Shown: positions 11,582 through 22,954 of the stretch, piece by piece
Layout of the letters: every line of letters begins with the position of its first letter
Position numbering within the stretch: position 1 is the stretch's first letter
Assembly: GCA_027575765.1 (NCBI GenBank)
Contig: JANBPT010000033.1
Span: forward strand, 1-64,000
Source: Tieghemiomyces parasiticus
Lineage: Eukaryota > Kickxellomycota > Dimargaritomycetes > Dimargaritales > Dimargaritaceae
DNA length: 64,000 bases
Direction: 5' to 3'
The notes under the pieces: model-generated
Told to the model about the DNA's origin: nothing
Seen by the model: the letters and a program-made list of their open reading frames with translations, nothing else
Database searches by the model: none
Position numbers and translations under genes: made by a program

Positions 11582-13552
11582 CACCGGGTGTGTACTAGTA
11601 TGTGTGGATTCTTTCACCCTTTTTTTACTGTCCCCGAGCCAGACATTGTAGTTAACTTTATTTCCCTTTAAACGGAACCCGCACCCTGCCTGACCGGCCC
11701 GGCTCACCCGTGGGAAACCTAGGGTCCATAGATATGGTGGTAAAATTAGCGTTTGAATTCAATTGAAAGGATCCGAAGTGAAATTTCACAACGAATGAGG
11801 GGCAAGAGAGAAATCAAGTCAAAGGGTCACACCCTAATAACACTTAGCGATGGTTTTAATAGGGCTCTGGTCAACGTCTACTTCAAGAAATAATCACCAA
11901 ACTAAACAGTTCGGAGTGCTCTTTCTAGCCATCCAAAAAAAACCTGCACCTAAGGCCACTGGGCTGCCCCTAGACACTCTGGGATGCGAAGCGTCTTTAG
12001 TGTACTTAAAGTAGTACAGGGCCAGTCACAGGGCACCATGGCCGATCACGAGTGCCAGCGGGTGTTGAGTGAGATGTTTTAGGATGGTGGCCATCAAATG
12101 TGTATGTCAGTGGTGTTGGCCGTCAGGAAGGTTACACGCAATCTATTAACTGGATGAGTCATACAACCCCGAGTCTTTATAGTAAGGCCGTGCGCGAGGT
12201 CTTAGAGGACGAATGACGGCGCTTGGATAAAGGCGCATTGGTCGGCCAGGGTCCTTGCTCCGGCTGGGCCAGTGACCTGGCCCTTCAAGGTCTGAAGAGC
12301 CGCTGAACCAGCGTCCCCCAGGGAAAACTGTGACCCGTACGAAAGCAGGCTGATCGTCTGTTAATGATGGTGGGGTCTGGGCCAACAGAACCCGGGATAA
12401 CAGCTAGACTAGTATGTATTCCCTTGAGTACAAGGTCCTAGGAACTCAGCTACCGATAGAGTATCTAGTCTACGAGCTTGTCAGTAGCGCACTAGGAGGG
12501 GGGCTGTGACGTTGGAGCTGTAGATAGTGGAAATATGGCAGGTCGCATTGTGCGGTATGGAATGTCTGGTCTCTGGATTGAGGGTTATGCCGAACGACCC
12601 ACTGCATCTAAAATCTTCATAATCTACCTGCAAGATAAAGATTTGGCATTGCTAGCTTTATAAACCCTCGCCCTTACTGAGCGTCTAGAGTCACTGCTGG
12701 GTGCCTTAGAGACATGATCCGGCGGGCCATCGTTCCCAAAGTATCGACCACAAACGACGCACGACCAAACTGGCCCTTCTTTTCGCTTTGTCAACGGTTT
12801 TTTTTTCGACTAAACCTGACTTGGTGCATTTATCTCACACGGAAACGGTTGACCACCGAATATAGGGACAAGCCCACAGCAGGCCGCAGGGCTGACCTGT
12901 CATGTTGCATAGCAGGAGACGTCGTGACTCCTTAACAGACCTACGCGATTCAGCATCGTACTGATTTATGCCTGTGAAATGAACGAAAGGGGCGCGTCAG
13001 AGGAACGGTGGTGTGGACAGGCAGGGTGTAGACTTAGATGTTTCTCGCTACCTCCTTTCCCTGGCTGGCTCGGACCTGCAGCCGAGGTCTCCTTAATCAG
13101 GCCTCCCTCTCTCCACTGCTGTCATCTCGAGCACCGCTGCTGGAAGCGCGGGGACAGTTGCTCTGTAGTCGGCAGTGCTGGGCCAACGCTAGTTTCTGGC
13201 TGCCCCCCTTCCTCCTCCTCACCACCACTTCTTACTGCCCTTAGCAGCTGCCGAGGGTAGGCCGATAGTTGGTTTATACCCTCCCTGGCCCGCCATTATA
13301 GACCTGCTCCAGTATTCTCGTATTCATTCGACCGACACGTCCTTCAACATCAAACGCGCGCCGTCGTCCACCTCCATTATCAAGAAGCTTCTACCTTTTT
13401 CCCAGTGACCTTCGCCGCTGAGCAACCTAGTTGGATACTACGCAGGACCTGCCACCAGTACCTCCGTAGGTTCCGCCGCCCACCCCTCCACACCCCTTCC
13501 CTAGGCGGACCACCGAGTCCTTACCGGTTAGTCACCGGGACCTAGACGTGCC
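11582..13552. other. Intergenic region between TLG2 and CHS7
   Basis: No supported gene. The left part is the TLG2 3' flank. The right 500 bases are rich in C and T on the plus strand, as often seen before the genes in this window. Short open frames have no recognisable features. Confidence 0.5.
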
Positions 13553-14913
13553 ATGCACTACGGTAGTTTCCGCGAGGTGTGCCAAATATGCAACGCGCCC
13601 GTGTGCGGTATCTTCATTCGACGCCCGCCGCCCAGGTGTGAGGCCAGCGGCCCCACCCTGGTCGACGGGTCGGTGGTTTTCACCAATCCGGGCGACTTTG
13701 TAGTATCCCTGGTGTGCCTAGTCGTCGTGACCTACCTCTGCTGCCGCGTCAAGGGTCGACTGACGGGTGTGGGCCGTAAGGAATTTTCGTACCTGTACCT
13801 GCTCTACGCCTGTGTCCTGGTGGCCCAAATCCTGACGGTGGGCTGGACGTTCCCCAATATCAGTCCGTGGATCGCCTGCATCTATGTCGCCCTCGTCGCC
13901 GCCACCTTCTGGTGTCTCCTGTACAACGGATTCACCGGCTACCAGTTGATACCCGACGGCGGCTGGATCTCACTGACTATCCTGCTGGCCACCGCGGCCG
14001 TCCTGTTCGGGACTGCGCTGTACGTGGCGCTAGATACCCGTCTCGGCCTCACCCCAGCTCTCATCCCCCTTGACGGGATCGGTGGACTGGATTCCCCGGC
14101 CATCTTCACGCTCTACGTAACCCTGCCCCTGGTATCCATCGGAACTTATTTGGCCCTGCAGACCTTCCTCGTGGTACGGTTCCTGGCCATCCGGCGACCG
14201 TTATGTAAGTGTACCCTCCTTCCGCGGTTGTTAAAACCTAGGGAGTTCGGAAAGTGCCCTGTCGAGTGGTCCAATCACCGTGCGCGGCCAACGAAAGTCA
14301 TGAAGCTGCGAGCAGAGTCCTGGATTCTGGTAATCGTTCCGGGGCGACCAACCTGGTGCACATTTTTTCTACTGCCACGCAATGCGTAGGATATTTTTCT
14401 GACCACGATTGATCGGGTAACTAACCGGCCATGGTATTCAATGGTGCTGATTAACCTTCCCGTCCCCTCCCCTGCTTCATGCTTCGGGCGGCTAGTCTAT
14501 CTCTACGGAGCTGTACTGGTGTTCGCCGTCGGTCAAGTTTTCCTATATGCTGGCAGCGTACCGCTCTGCGAAAGCTCCAACGGCTCGACCGATGGTCTCC
14601 TCTTAGCGACGCTACTGACCACCATCAGTCTCTGTCTACTTTACATTTACTGGGTCACCTTGACTGCCGGTAAGTCCTCGATGCGAAGGCGTGGAAGATG
14701 CCGATGGGATTCCTCTCCGCTAAAATTGTTGCCCTGTTCGTTGATCAGTGTGGTGCTCGGCTCTCGTGGCCACGTTAACCTGCTAAGCTGTCCAATCTTT
14801 GATCTCGCACTACCGTAATAACCGACCATGCCATCATTGCCTTTTTAACCTACACATGACTCGCCCCAGCTGATGACCCTGAAGTGTACGAGGCCGATGC
14901 TGTGAAGTCTTAG
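13553..14913 (+). CDS. CHS7: Chitin synthase export chaperone Chs7, three exons
   Basis: Chs7 is an ER membrane protein needed for chitin synthase III to leave the ER. Exons 13553-14204, 14496-14669 and 14870-14913 join in phase to 289 residues; yeast Chs7 has 316. The start MHYGSFREVCQICNAPVC resembles the Cys-bearing N-terminus of the family. About seven hydrophobic segments follow, with a conserved-looking loop GVGRKEF after the first membrane span and the segment YAGSVPLCESSNGSTDGLL matching the family's Cys-containing loop before the final span. The last exon supplies a short acidic tail (DDPEVYEADA), a place where yeast Chs7 is also acidic. It converges on the SEC9 gene with under 400 bases between stops. 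Confidence 0.93.
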
Positions 14914-15301
14914 GCAGCCGAACAGTTGACGCCAAAGTGCTTGCTACATGGGATTGATTCCCCTCCCCTTCCTTTGATAATTGACGTTTTATTTTGTGAC
15001 ACATCATTCATAGATGCCAGTTAATGACTTTACTGTGATAATCGTAGCTCGGTAGATGGATCATAGTACAGAGAAGGAGAAAAAAAGAAGGTTCAAGGCC
15101 GTGGAGGAATATCGCGGCGGCGGGAGAAGTGGTGCCAATAATCATCAACATGGTGGCCACTGGGAGAGCCCGAGGGCCTAGTTGGAACGTCTAGAATCCT
15201 CGAGCGAAATCATAAGGAAGGGATATAGTGCCGACACGGCTTGAGTAAAAATATCAATCGCCAGGCGAAGCGGGTACGGGCGACTAACGGGGGACGCGGG
15301 C
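14914..15301. other. Short convergent 3' intergenic region
   Basis: This interval separates the stop codons of CHS7 (plus) and SEC9 (minus), so both 3' ends must lie here. It is AT-richer than the genes. No gene is seen. Confidence 0.5.
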
Positions 15302-16408
15302 CTACATGCTGTCGACCCGATACTGACTGGTGAATATCTTGCCCGATACCTTATCACTCTTGCCAGCCATATCGTCCAAGCGCCTGTTCTGGATGGTCAG
15401 TTCCGAGTTCATGCTCTGGCCCATGCGCTTAAGGTTCGAGATGGCGCCCAACATCTCGTTGGTATTTTGGTGAATTTCTTCCTCCTGATTGCGCTCGGTC
15501 TCGTCCTCCTCGCCGTACTCGTTCTTGAGCAGGTAGCGCTGGCGGTCTTCCATCGTCATTCCTTGAGTTCGCGACGAGTAGCCGCCACCACCGCCATACG
15601 CAGACTGTCCCGGCGCCGGCGACCCAAAGGCGGACGAGTTGGCTGACGAGGAGCCAGGAGTGGAGCGACCCGACTTCTTGTCCTTGGCCGCGTCTTGGTC
15701 CCCTGGGGGACCGGTCCAACCGGCCTTCTGGAGACGGTGCCGATCCTGGGCGTCGACACGCACACGATCTTCTTTACCGTCAAGCATGCGCTGGTGGTTC
15801 TCCTTAGCCTCAGCTAGCTCCCGTTCACGGCGCTTGGTCCGACCGAACGGGTTCTTGAAGTTTGGGATCAGGAAGTTGCGGTTGAGATTCTTGAGCTCGC
15901 CAGTCTTGTCAAGAGACACATCAGTTTGGAGGTCGGCCAGGTTGAGCTGGCGCTCTGTAGAGTTGAGTTGAAGGGTCTGGTTGCCAACGGTGTTGAGGGT
16001 GGTAGCGCCCACCTGTTCGGTCTGGCGCAGAGTCTGCAGGGCGTTGCGTGAAGAGGCGAGGGTATCCTCGCGCATGGAACGAATATTGTTGCGGGCGTAG
16101 TCGTATTGTTGCTGCTCCTCATCGACCGGGGCTCCGGGCTCGCAGTATTGGCTACTGGCCGGAGAGCCGTATGCGCCCCCGGGATTTCGGCTGCCCGGAC
16201 CGCTGGTTGGGCCGTAAGAGCCCGTGGAGTTGTACCCGCCCGGGCCACTGGTCGAGCCGTAGCCGGATGAGCCGTAGCCTCCGCCATTTGGGGCGGATGG
16301 TTGGCCTCGCTGGCCGGGCGGGGTGTAGCCCGCGCGTGGCTGCCAAGGGTTCTCTTGTGCGGACTGGCCACCAGCGGTCTGGTTACGATAGCGGCGGTAG
16401 TCGTCCAT
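15302..16408 (-). CDS. SEC9: Sec9/SNAP-25-type t-SNARE
   Basis: Sec9 is the plasma-membrane Qbc-SNARE that pairs with Sso-type syntaxin and Snc-type v-SNAREs for exocytosis. This single-exon gene encodes 368 residues. The N-terminal 100 residues are Gly/Ser/Tyr-rich and probably disordered. The first SNARE motif lies at about 115-175, with the zero-layer Gln probably in GNQTLQLNSTE. A basic linker contains NPFGRTKRRERE. The second motif lies at about 300-365 and contains the canonical SELTIQNRRLDDM segment. No transmembrane segment or Cys palmitoylation cluster is visible, in line with yeast Sec9. The gene is much shorter than yeast Sec9 (651 residues) because the N-terminal extension is shorter. 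Confidence 0.93.
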   Translation of the reverse strand: MDDYRRYRNQTAGGQSAQENPWQPRAGYTPPGQRGQPSAPNGGGYGSSGYGSTSGPGGYNSTGSYGPTSGPGSRNPGGAYGSPASSQYCEPGAPVDEEQQQYDYARNNIRSMREDTLASSRNALQTLRQTEQVGATTLNTVGNQTLQLNSTERQLNLADLQTDVSLDKTGELKNLNRNFLIPNFKNPFGRTKRRERELAEAKENHQRMLDGKEDRVRVDAQDRHRLQKAGWTGPPGDQDAAKDKKSGRSTPGSSSANSSAFGSPAPGQSAYGGGGGYSSRTQGMTMEDRQRYLLKNEYGEEDETERNQEEEIHQNTNEMLGAISNLKRMGQSMNSELTIQNRRLDDMAGKSDKVSGKIFTSQYRVDSM

Positions 16409-17854
16409 GACGAAACGGTAGAGAAAAGGGAGGGGCTACGTGCCGGGGGGCGAAGGAGATGGTAAGCCGGGATGTGGTTGCACGGAGGCAGTTATAGGAA
16501 TGGGATGTGATGAAAGAGGAGGCGAATTCGAGAAGAGGTGTAATAGTTTATAGACGGGGGGGGCTGTGGCGAAAGTGATGTCCGAGGTATACAATAGGCG
16601 GTATTACAAGCGTACCATCGTTCTTGCGAGCTATGCAGCAAGCGCCGTAGAAGAGCGCGGGCCCATTGTCTGCACAGGGTCCCCCCCTCGGCTTTCTACC
16701 GATCCCCCGTCCATTGGTCCCCCAGTGTATAGGCCAAACGCAGAGATTCTGTGCCAAGCCGGGCGGTATTACGCCGTGCTCCACCTTGTGGCGGCTAGAG
16801 TCCTGCTCGCACTGGAAATGATACGACAAAGAGCGACAGGACCAGCCTGTGGTGGTGTCGAAAAGGATACGTGACGAAAGCGAGGAACAGGGGTGGTGGT
16901 CGCCAGAGGCCAAAAGCCCTGCCGGGGCCCGGTTTCCGGGCTAGACCGCGGCAAATGGAACCCACCCACCATCCACACCAATGCCAGCGGACGGCCAGTA
17001 GCCCAAGGTTTCAGGGACATTGTGGGCGGCCAATTAAATGGAAACCATATTTCAAGCTCGGGAGCAGAGGCCAACCGGCATCCTTGTAGACCAGCGTGCA
17101 ATTATCACTGGCCCATTGTCCCATATAACGCCAGCATGGGTCCTCGTGTCCCGCACCCGCCTCTAGGGCTCGTCTGGGGGGCCAGATGTGCAAACACAGC
17201 ATAGTCTATTATATACACTGATGGTAAGCGGCATAGCAGATGGGGGCGTATCGCGGTGGTCTTGCAAGCTGTACCCTCCCCCCGACGACTGATTACCGTG
17301 CCCCGGGGGAACTTCATGGCTGGAGACTAGTATCTGGCTGATGAAAGGTCTGCATTGGCCGTGATCTTCCACTTTCCCATCGGATCCATGCATGGGCGCG
17401 TGTGTGTGTTGAGCAAAGTACGGGTTTGGGTCCTAGTCGAGCCAGCCCAGCGCATAATGAAGTAGGCCCGTGAGTCACCCTCGTGGTCCGGGGTAGTGTA
17501 TGAATGGAGTGCGGGGTGGAAGAGAGCTAGTGGCGGCATGGGGAGGCTAAGATTAGGGCGGCTAGAGGGGAGGCTACCGTTTGATTTCTCCGTGCGCACG
17601 ATGGACGCCCCACGTGACTGGTGTTTGTCGACACTGGCGGAGAAAGGCCGTGCGGGTTCCACCAGACGGAATGCACACATCAGCCTCTCCCCAAGGACCT
17701 TTCCCCATCTTGGCTTCGTCTACTTCCCCCTTGTTTCCTCCCCTTAGCCACTCCGGAAGCTCCTGAGCCCACCAGATTGACCCCCGCCGCTGTGGGAGAG
17801 CACACCTTTCCGCCTTCACCTCCCCATACCCACCGCCGCTGCCCTCCTGACCCC
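16409..17854. other. Divergent intergenic region between SEC9 and the M49 peptidase gene
   Basis: Both flanking genes start at its edges, so the promoters of both are here. The last 250 bases before 17855 are C/T-rich on the plus strand. An open frame runs upstream from the peptidase into this region to 17621, but it lacks protein-like features there. Confidence 0.5.
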
Positions 17855-19801
17855 ATGGCCCTCCCCCGCCTTTATAACTCACCGTCACGGCGGGTCCTGA
17901 CACGCTCCCCTCCCTTCTTGTCCCTCTACCCCCGCTGGACCTCCTCATCCCCGTCCTTCCGTCCTCCCCTACTCTCCCCCAGGCCACTCGTGCGTCATTT
18001 CCTACGGCCCACCGGACCTTCTTACTACCCATTAAGTCCCTCCACTTCCGCTTTTACCCCGCTCCCCACCGCGATGGCGCCCTCTCTCAAGGACCGTATC
18101 CGCCGCTTTGAGCCCGCCGTACTGGGCGAGGATCTCTCCACCCTTCACACCGATGACCGCGCCGCTCTCAAGCACCTGGTGGAAGTATGCCACCGCTTCG
18201 ACAACATCTACTTCAGCCAGGTCTGGCGTGGCAACCCAGCCCTCCGCGAGGCCCTGCGCGCCCGGGCCGGTGAGTCCGAAGCCGACGCCGACCGCTACCT
18301 CTGCTTCGACCTGAACCGCGGGCCCTGGGACCGCACTGCCGACCACGAACCTTTTGTGGAAGACGTGCCCGCTCGGAACCCTGCCGGGGCCAACTTCTAT
18401 CCGGAAGACATGACCCGCGAGGAGTGGGAGGCCTGGCTCACCACCCTGGATCCGGAGGAGTTGGCCCGGGCCAAGGGGTTCTACCACGTGATCCGTCGGG
18501 CCCCGCCGGTCGGCGACGACCAAAAGGGCGCACTGACGTGTATCCCCTATGCCACTGAATACCGTGACGAACTCGAGCCTGCCGCCGCCGCGCTGAAGGC
18601 TGCAGCCGGCCTCGTACGCCCGCGCCACCCGACTCTGGCTAGCTTTCTCGAGCAGCGTGCGGACGCATTCCTCAGCAACGACTACCTGCCCAGCGAGCTG
18701 ACCTGGCTAGCCGTGGCAGCCGCCCCGGAATGCCCCTTGGAGATCACCTGCGGTCCGTACGAGGTGTACACTGACGAGCTCAACGGAAGCAAGGCTGCGT
18801 TTGAGATGTACATCCACTGGCGTGACGCCACCGAGTCGTCTCGGCTCGATGCCTTCACCCATGCCCTGACCCTAGTCGAGAAGCGCCTACCGATCCCCGA
18901 CCGTATCAAGCGCCAGGACTTGACCCCGCCCCCCATCGTGGTGGTCAACGAGCTACTGAACGCTGGCGACGTGGGCGTACCCATGACCGCCGCCTACAAC
19001 CTGCCCAACGACGAGGAGGCAGTGCGTCGCGGCGGCTCGCGCCTTACCATCATCAAGAACGTGCAGGAGCAAAAGTACGAGAAGGTCCTGGTCCCCATCG
19101 CCCACCAGGTCGTGGCTGAGGACCAGCTCCCGCACCTGGCCTTTGTCGCCTTCTTCACCCATGTGCTGCTGCACGAGGTGGCCCACTCCAATGGCCCACA
19201 GACCGTCACCGAGGGTCTGGGCGACGCCCTGGCGACCTCCGAGGTCGGGGGCTATGCGCACACCTTCTGGAACTGGCTCTCCGGTAGCGCCCAGGACCCG
19301 TCCCAGTCGGCCACCGCCGCCCCTACGACGGTGCGCAGCCGGCTGCAGGAATATTACTCGACCATGGAGGAGGCCAAGGCGGATATCACTGGCCTGTTCG
19401 CGGCCGCCGAACTGATCGATGAGGGCATCATTAAGGATATCTCCCTGGAAAGCTTCTACGTGACCTACCTCGCCAGCGCGTTCCGGTCCATCCGGTTCGG
19501 CCTCAACGAGGCCCACGGCCGCGGCCAGGCCATCCAGCTCAACTACCTCACCGACCGCCAGGCCTTTGCCGTGGACCCTGACACGGGCCGGTTCCGTGTG
19601 CAGATGGACCGCATGCGCCAGGCCGTGAGTGACCTGACCCACGATATCATCCTACTCCAGGCCCGAGGCGACAAGGCCAAGGTTGCCGCTTTCGTCAAGG
19701 AGCTTGGTATCATCCGACCCGCTACCCAGGCCGCTCTGGACAAGCTAGCCGATATCCCCGTAGACATTCGTCCGCGTTTCCAACTGAACGACCAGGTGTA
19801 A
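17855..19801 (+). CDS. Peptidase family M49 (dipeptidyl peptidase III-like) zinc metallopeptidase
   Basis: Family M49 enzymes release dipeptides from peptide N-termini with a zinc ion. From the ATG at 18074 the protein is 575 residues, near the length of the compact bacterial-type members; animal and yeast DPP III are above 700. The segments GPWDR and GANFYPEDMT are typical of the compact clade. The zinc site reads HEVAH (residues 367-371 from 18074), a plain HExxH rather than the HELLGH of classical DPP III, and the second site reads EEAKAD about 60 residues later. The upstream ATG at 17855 adds 73 residues rich in Arg, Ser and Pro with no acidic residue, which looks like a mitochondrial presequence. 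I annotate the longer form; the shorter start could give a cytosolic form. Confidence 0.88.
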   Translation: MALPRLYNSPSRRVLTRSPPFLSLYPRWTSSSPSFRPPLLSPRPLVRHFLRPTGPSYYPLSPSTSAFTPLPTAMAPSLKDRIRRFEPAVLGEDLSTLHTDDRAALKHLVEVCHRFDNIYFSQVWRGNPALREALRARAGESEADADRYLCFDLNRGPWDRTADHEPFVEDVPARNPAGANFYPEDMTREEWEAWLTTLDPEELARAKGFYHVIRRAPPVGDDQKGALTCIPYATEYRDELEPAAAALKAAAGLVRPRHPTLASFLEQRADAFLSNDYLPSELTWLAVAAAPECPLEITCGPYEVYTDELNGSKAAFEMYIHWRDATESSRLDAFTHALTLVEKRLPIPDRIKRQDLTPPPIVVVNELLNAGDVGVPMTAAYNLPNDEEAVRRGGSRLTIIKNVQEQKYEKVLVPIAHQVVAEDQLPHLAFVAFFTHVLLHEVAHSNGPQTVTEGLGDALATSEVGGYAHTFWNWLSGSAQDPSQSATAAPTTVRSRLQEYYSTMEEAKADITGLFAAAELIDEGIIKDISLESFYVTYLASAFRSIRFGLNEAHGRGQAIQLNYLTDRQAFAVDPDTGRFRVQMDRMRQAVSDLTHDIILLQARGDKAKVAAFVKELGIIRPATQAALDKLADIPVDIRPRFQLNDQV

Positions 19802-20494
19802 TGTGAGGGTTATTTCCCCCTCTGCTGCCGCGGGATCGCTCCCTTTCCCAACGGTTGACGTTGTATTTTGTACGCTAGCCTCCCTTCTCGCTTTTACCCA
19901 CTACTTGCTCATTAACCAGGCTCCACTCTTTATTTTCACCGCCTAGCTCGTCTAACCACGTTTTTCACATACCGCCAACCGAACCATTAAACTACCAATA
20001 TTGCGTATAATCCAACCTCTATTCGTTTGAGTGACGTATTAAAGGATACATAATTATAGAGAGAGGTACCTTAAGGGCAGCTCCTTGGAAGAAATGTTTA
20101 AAAAAAGGAGGAAGCTAACCAAGAGATGGTAGGCGTGGAGGGGGCGTAGTAAGGTGGGATGGTCCGTAATCAAACGATTAAAGTGGGGAAACAGGTACCG
20201 TAGGACCTAACGAACCCTTGTGCTTTGTCATTGGGATTCGAGGTCAACAGAGGGGGGGGGGGATACCAGGCGCTCTACTGCTGTGGTATGGGCTAGACTC
20301 CCTCCCCACCACTGTAACTGCTGGTGGGCCGCCTTCAATGGACTAACCCCCTGTGACCTGGAACCACCCGCTTCGCCTGGTTCCACACCGTTAACTTCCC
20401 TAACCCAATTGGTTCAGGACCCCCTTTCCACTCGATCGCTCTAAATTCTCCTCCCTGACATTCGCAGTATCTCATCCTGACTAACCGCTTCGAC
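19802..20494. other. Intergenic region between the M49 gene and BOL2
   Basis: It holds the 3' flank of the peptidase gene, which is AT-rich, and the C-rich upstream region of the BolA gene. No other coding sequence is supported. Confidence 0.5.
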
Positions 20495-20767
20495 ATGACC
20501 GTTACTGCCGCAGCCATCGAACAGATCCTCCGTAAGGCCCTCAACCCTGTGCACATCGAGGTGATGGACCTATCCAGCGGATGCGGACAGAATATCGAGG
20601 TGGTGGTCGTATCAGCTCAGTTTGAGGGTAAGCGGCTCCTCCAGCGGCACGGCTTGGTAAACGCAGCCCTCAAGGAGGAGATACCGCTAATTCACGCCTT
20701 CTCCCAAAAGACCCTCACGCCGGCTGAGTGGCAGGCCAAGCAGACCGCCGCTGCTCCGTCGACATAG
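20495..20767 (+). CDS. BolA2/Fra2-like protein
   Basis: A 90-residue single-exon gene of the BolA family. In yeast Fra2 (Bol2) partners with monothiol glutaredoxins Grx3/4 to hold a [2Fe-2S] cluster and report iron status to Aft regulators. The sequence shows the BOLA2-type core: SSGCGQNIEVVVVS with Cys30, then FEGKRLLQRHGLVN, and the invariant HAF with His67, a cluster ligand in the family. The tail TLTPAEW is also typical. There is no N-terminal targeting extension, so a cytosolic/nuclear Bol2 is more likely than mitochondrial Bol1 or Bol3. The ATG at 20495 is the first in the frame next to the conserved N-terminal helix. Confidence 0.93.
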   Translation: MTVTAAAIEQILRKALNPVHIEVMDLSSGCGQNIEVVVVSAQFEGKRLLQRHGLVNAALKEEIPLIHAFSQKTLTPAEWQAKQTAAAPST

Positions 20768-22954
20768 GTCCAAGTAACACCGTGTCACACACCCTGGCAC
20801 CTTTCCTCGCACCCCCCCCCCCGACCGGTATCGTATATAAACCATCGGAGTGGTAGGAATTCCCGACATTAATAATGATCAAAATTACGTTAGCAAACGG
20901 AAGGGTAGGGGATATTGTAACTAAGGGGCCCGACAGACACCCTTCACCAGCCATGGCTGCCGGCTTCCATCAAGCGGTGGCACCTCCGGTTGCTGTTTTC
21001 CCATTGAAATATTGCTGGCGGTTCTTTGATCGGTGGAAGGTTCGTAGTGTGGTACCAGATGATAGAGGTTGCTCCCCTTCCGATCAGAGGTTGGTACCAA
21101 ACCGACGCTGATCCCAAATTCAAGGTGACGTGGGCTGAACTTCCCAACTACATTAAAATAACGTATCCCCAACATGTTCCTCCAGTACATAGGCAGTCGT
21201 TTAGGGCCAAGTTCTGTGTCTCCTCCAGTATTCAACCGACATGCCCTTTTGATTAAAGCCTACTCACTCGACGACCCCTCCCTCTTGGTTTGTGGCCTGC
21301 CTCTGTACTCCTCCTTGAGGCTGCACGTCTCATCACAATACAATAGGTTAAAGTATCTCCAGATGATGCTCTCAGTGACAGTCTGTCAGACGGTAGACGA
21401 GTCGAGCGAATTGTATGGGATATACTACCAGAGAGGTTCCAAGGGACCAAGTATGGAATGAGCAAACAGAGAAAACGTGTTCTCTCCCTACCCTACGGCA
21501 CCTTTTCTGCAGAAACGACCTCTGAACACTACCGGAAGGGAAGCTTGTGATGATGTGCATCAACCGGACAACTCTGAGGTTCGTACCTGGTAATCCGACA
21601 TACTGAATTGTGGTGGGCTGGGCCTAGATAGAATAGGCAGCTTACCATTTATTGGAAGAGGCCTTGCGCCTACATCGGTCTCGATCGGACCGTTGGTTGA
21701 CCATCAATACTAGCGTGTTTACCCCCGTCAATTGCCGACCGGTGACGGAATTTCACAGGGTGGTCACACCGGATGAGATCTGCTGAGGGTGAATCCCCCT
21801 AGGCCAATATCTACCAATTGGAGACGACCCTTTACATACTGCCGGCAGACTAATCAAAGCCACAAATGACGTTTGAGAATGCATTTTCTAGACATAATGG
21901 GCCTCGTCGGGCGCAGAAAAAGAGAACCTCGGACTCTCTAGGGGCTCTGCAGGGGTGTGGTAGATCGTAACTAGTTGTGGATTATTTTTTCCACGGTAAA
22001 CCGCCACCCATGTAGTGTGCACGTCTGGCGCCGCTCCCAATGGGGTAGGCTAGACGGCGGAACGTTTAGTCCACTCGTCAAGAGGAAATGGGACGGGGTT
22101 GGGATCGCCTCTATCTACTTAAAGGATAACGTTGGATAGTGCTGGTGTGGACATTAATACTTTCACCCATGTGTAGTGTATCCCCTTTCGTACGGGGGGC
22201 TTCTAGTAGCAAATACCATAGAAGAGGCCTCGATCAAAGGCGGTAGGGATTCCCCGGGTACCCCACTGCCTGACTACCGACCTCAGTCTAAATAAAGCGA
22301 CAGCAGGATCTCCAGCTGACCGATGAAACCACTTGACACGGATATGGTAATGGACTGGGAACCCAGAATGGATATCGTAGTGGAGGGAGAAGGGAAGGGG
22401 GGGTCTAGAGAGAGAGATAACTAGGGGAGGCAGGGATCTCAAGCTTTCGTGATCAACTGGCTCACCCGCTTCTACTCCGACTTTGTGGCGACTTGGGGTG
22501 CTGGTGGGCGGGGACCCTAAAGGAAGGGCGCTAGAAGGCCGCTGGTACTGGTATCATGAGGGAAGGGGTGACATACATATAAGCCGACGGAAGGGCCGGC
22601 TTCAGTACGTCCTGTCTATCTGTCGGTTTGTTTTACGTTTCACACATCATCATTACAAACTTTTCTAGCGTTACTAGGCATTCTGTTAGCCGTAGCAGGT
22701 AGGTACAGGATCATATTTACTTTGTACAGACCGAAGCTTTATTTAAGAGGATACACGATTCCGTTCGCGCAGTCCGTTCATACCACGCCTTAGATGTCGT
22801 TGCCTAACGTTGTTAATGTCTCTGGTTATTTGGAGGCCTCCACCTTGTTACTATCAGACCCCCCCTCCACACACGCACTGAAGTCAAGACCCGCCCGTCA
22901 CAATCTATAAGCCCTAAAAATAGGTTCGAATACACGCCAGTGCCCTGTTAAATT
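20768..22954. other. Intergenic region between BOL2 and the first RING gene
   Basis: About 2.2 kb without a supported gene. Short overlapping frames occur on both strands, and there is a C tract near 20812. I found no terminal repeats, tRNA or domain-bearing frame. Confidence 0.5.

Noticed and set aside
18032..19642. Long minus frames of up to 229 codons
   Set aside because: They are antisense shadows of the M49 peptidase gene.
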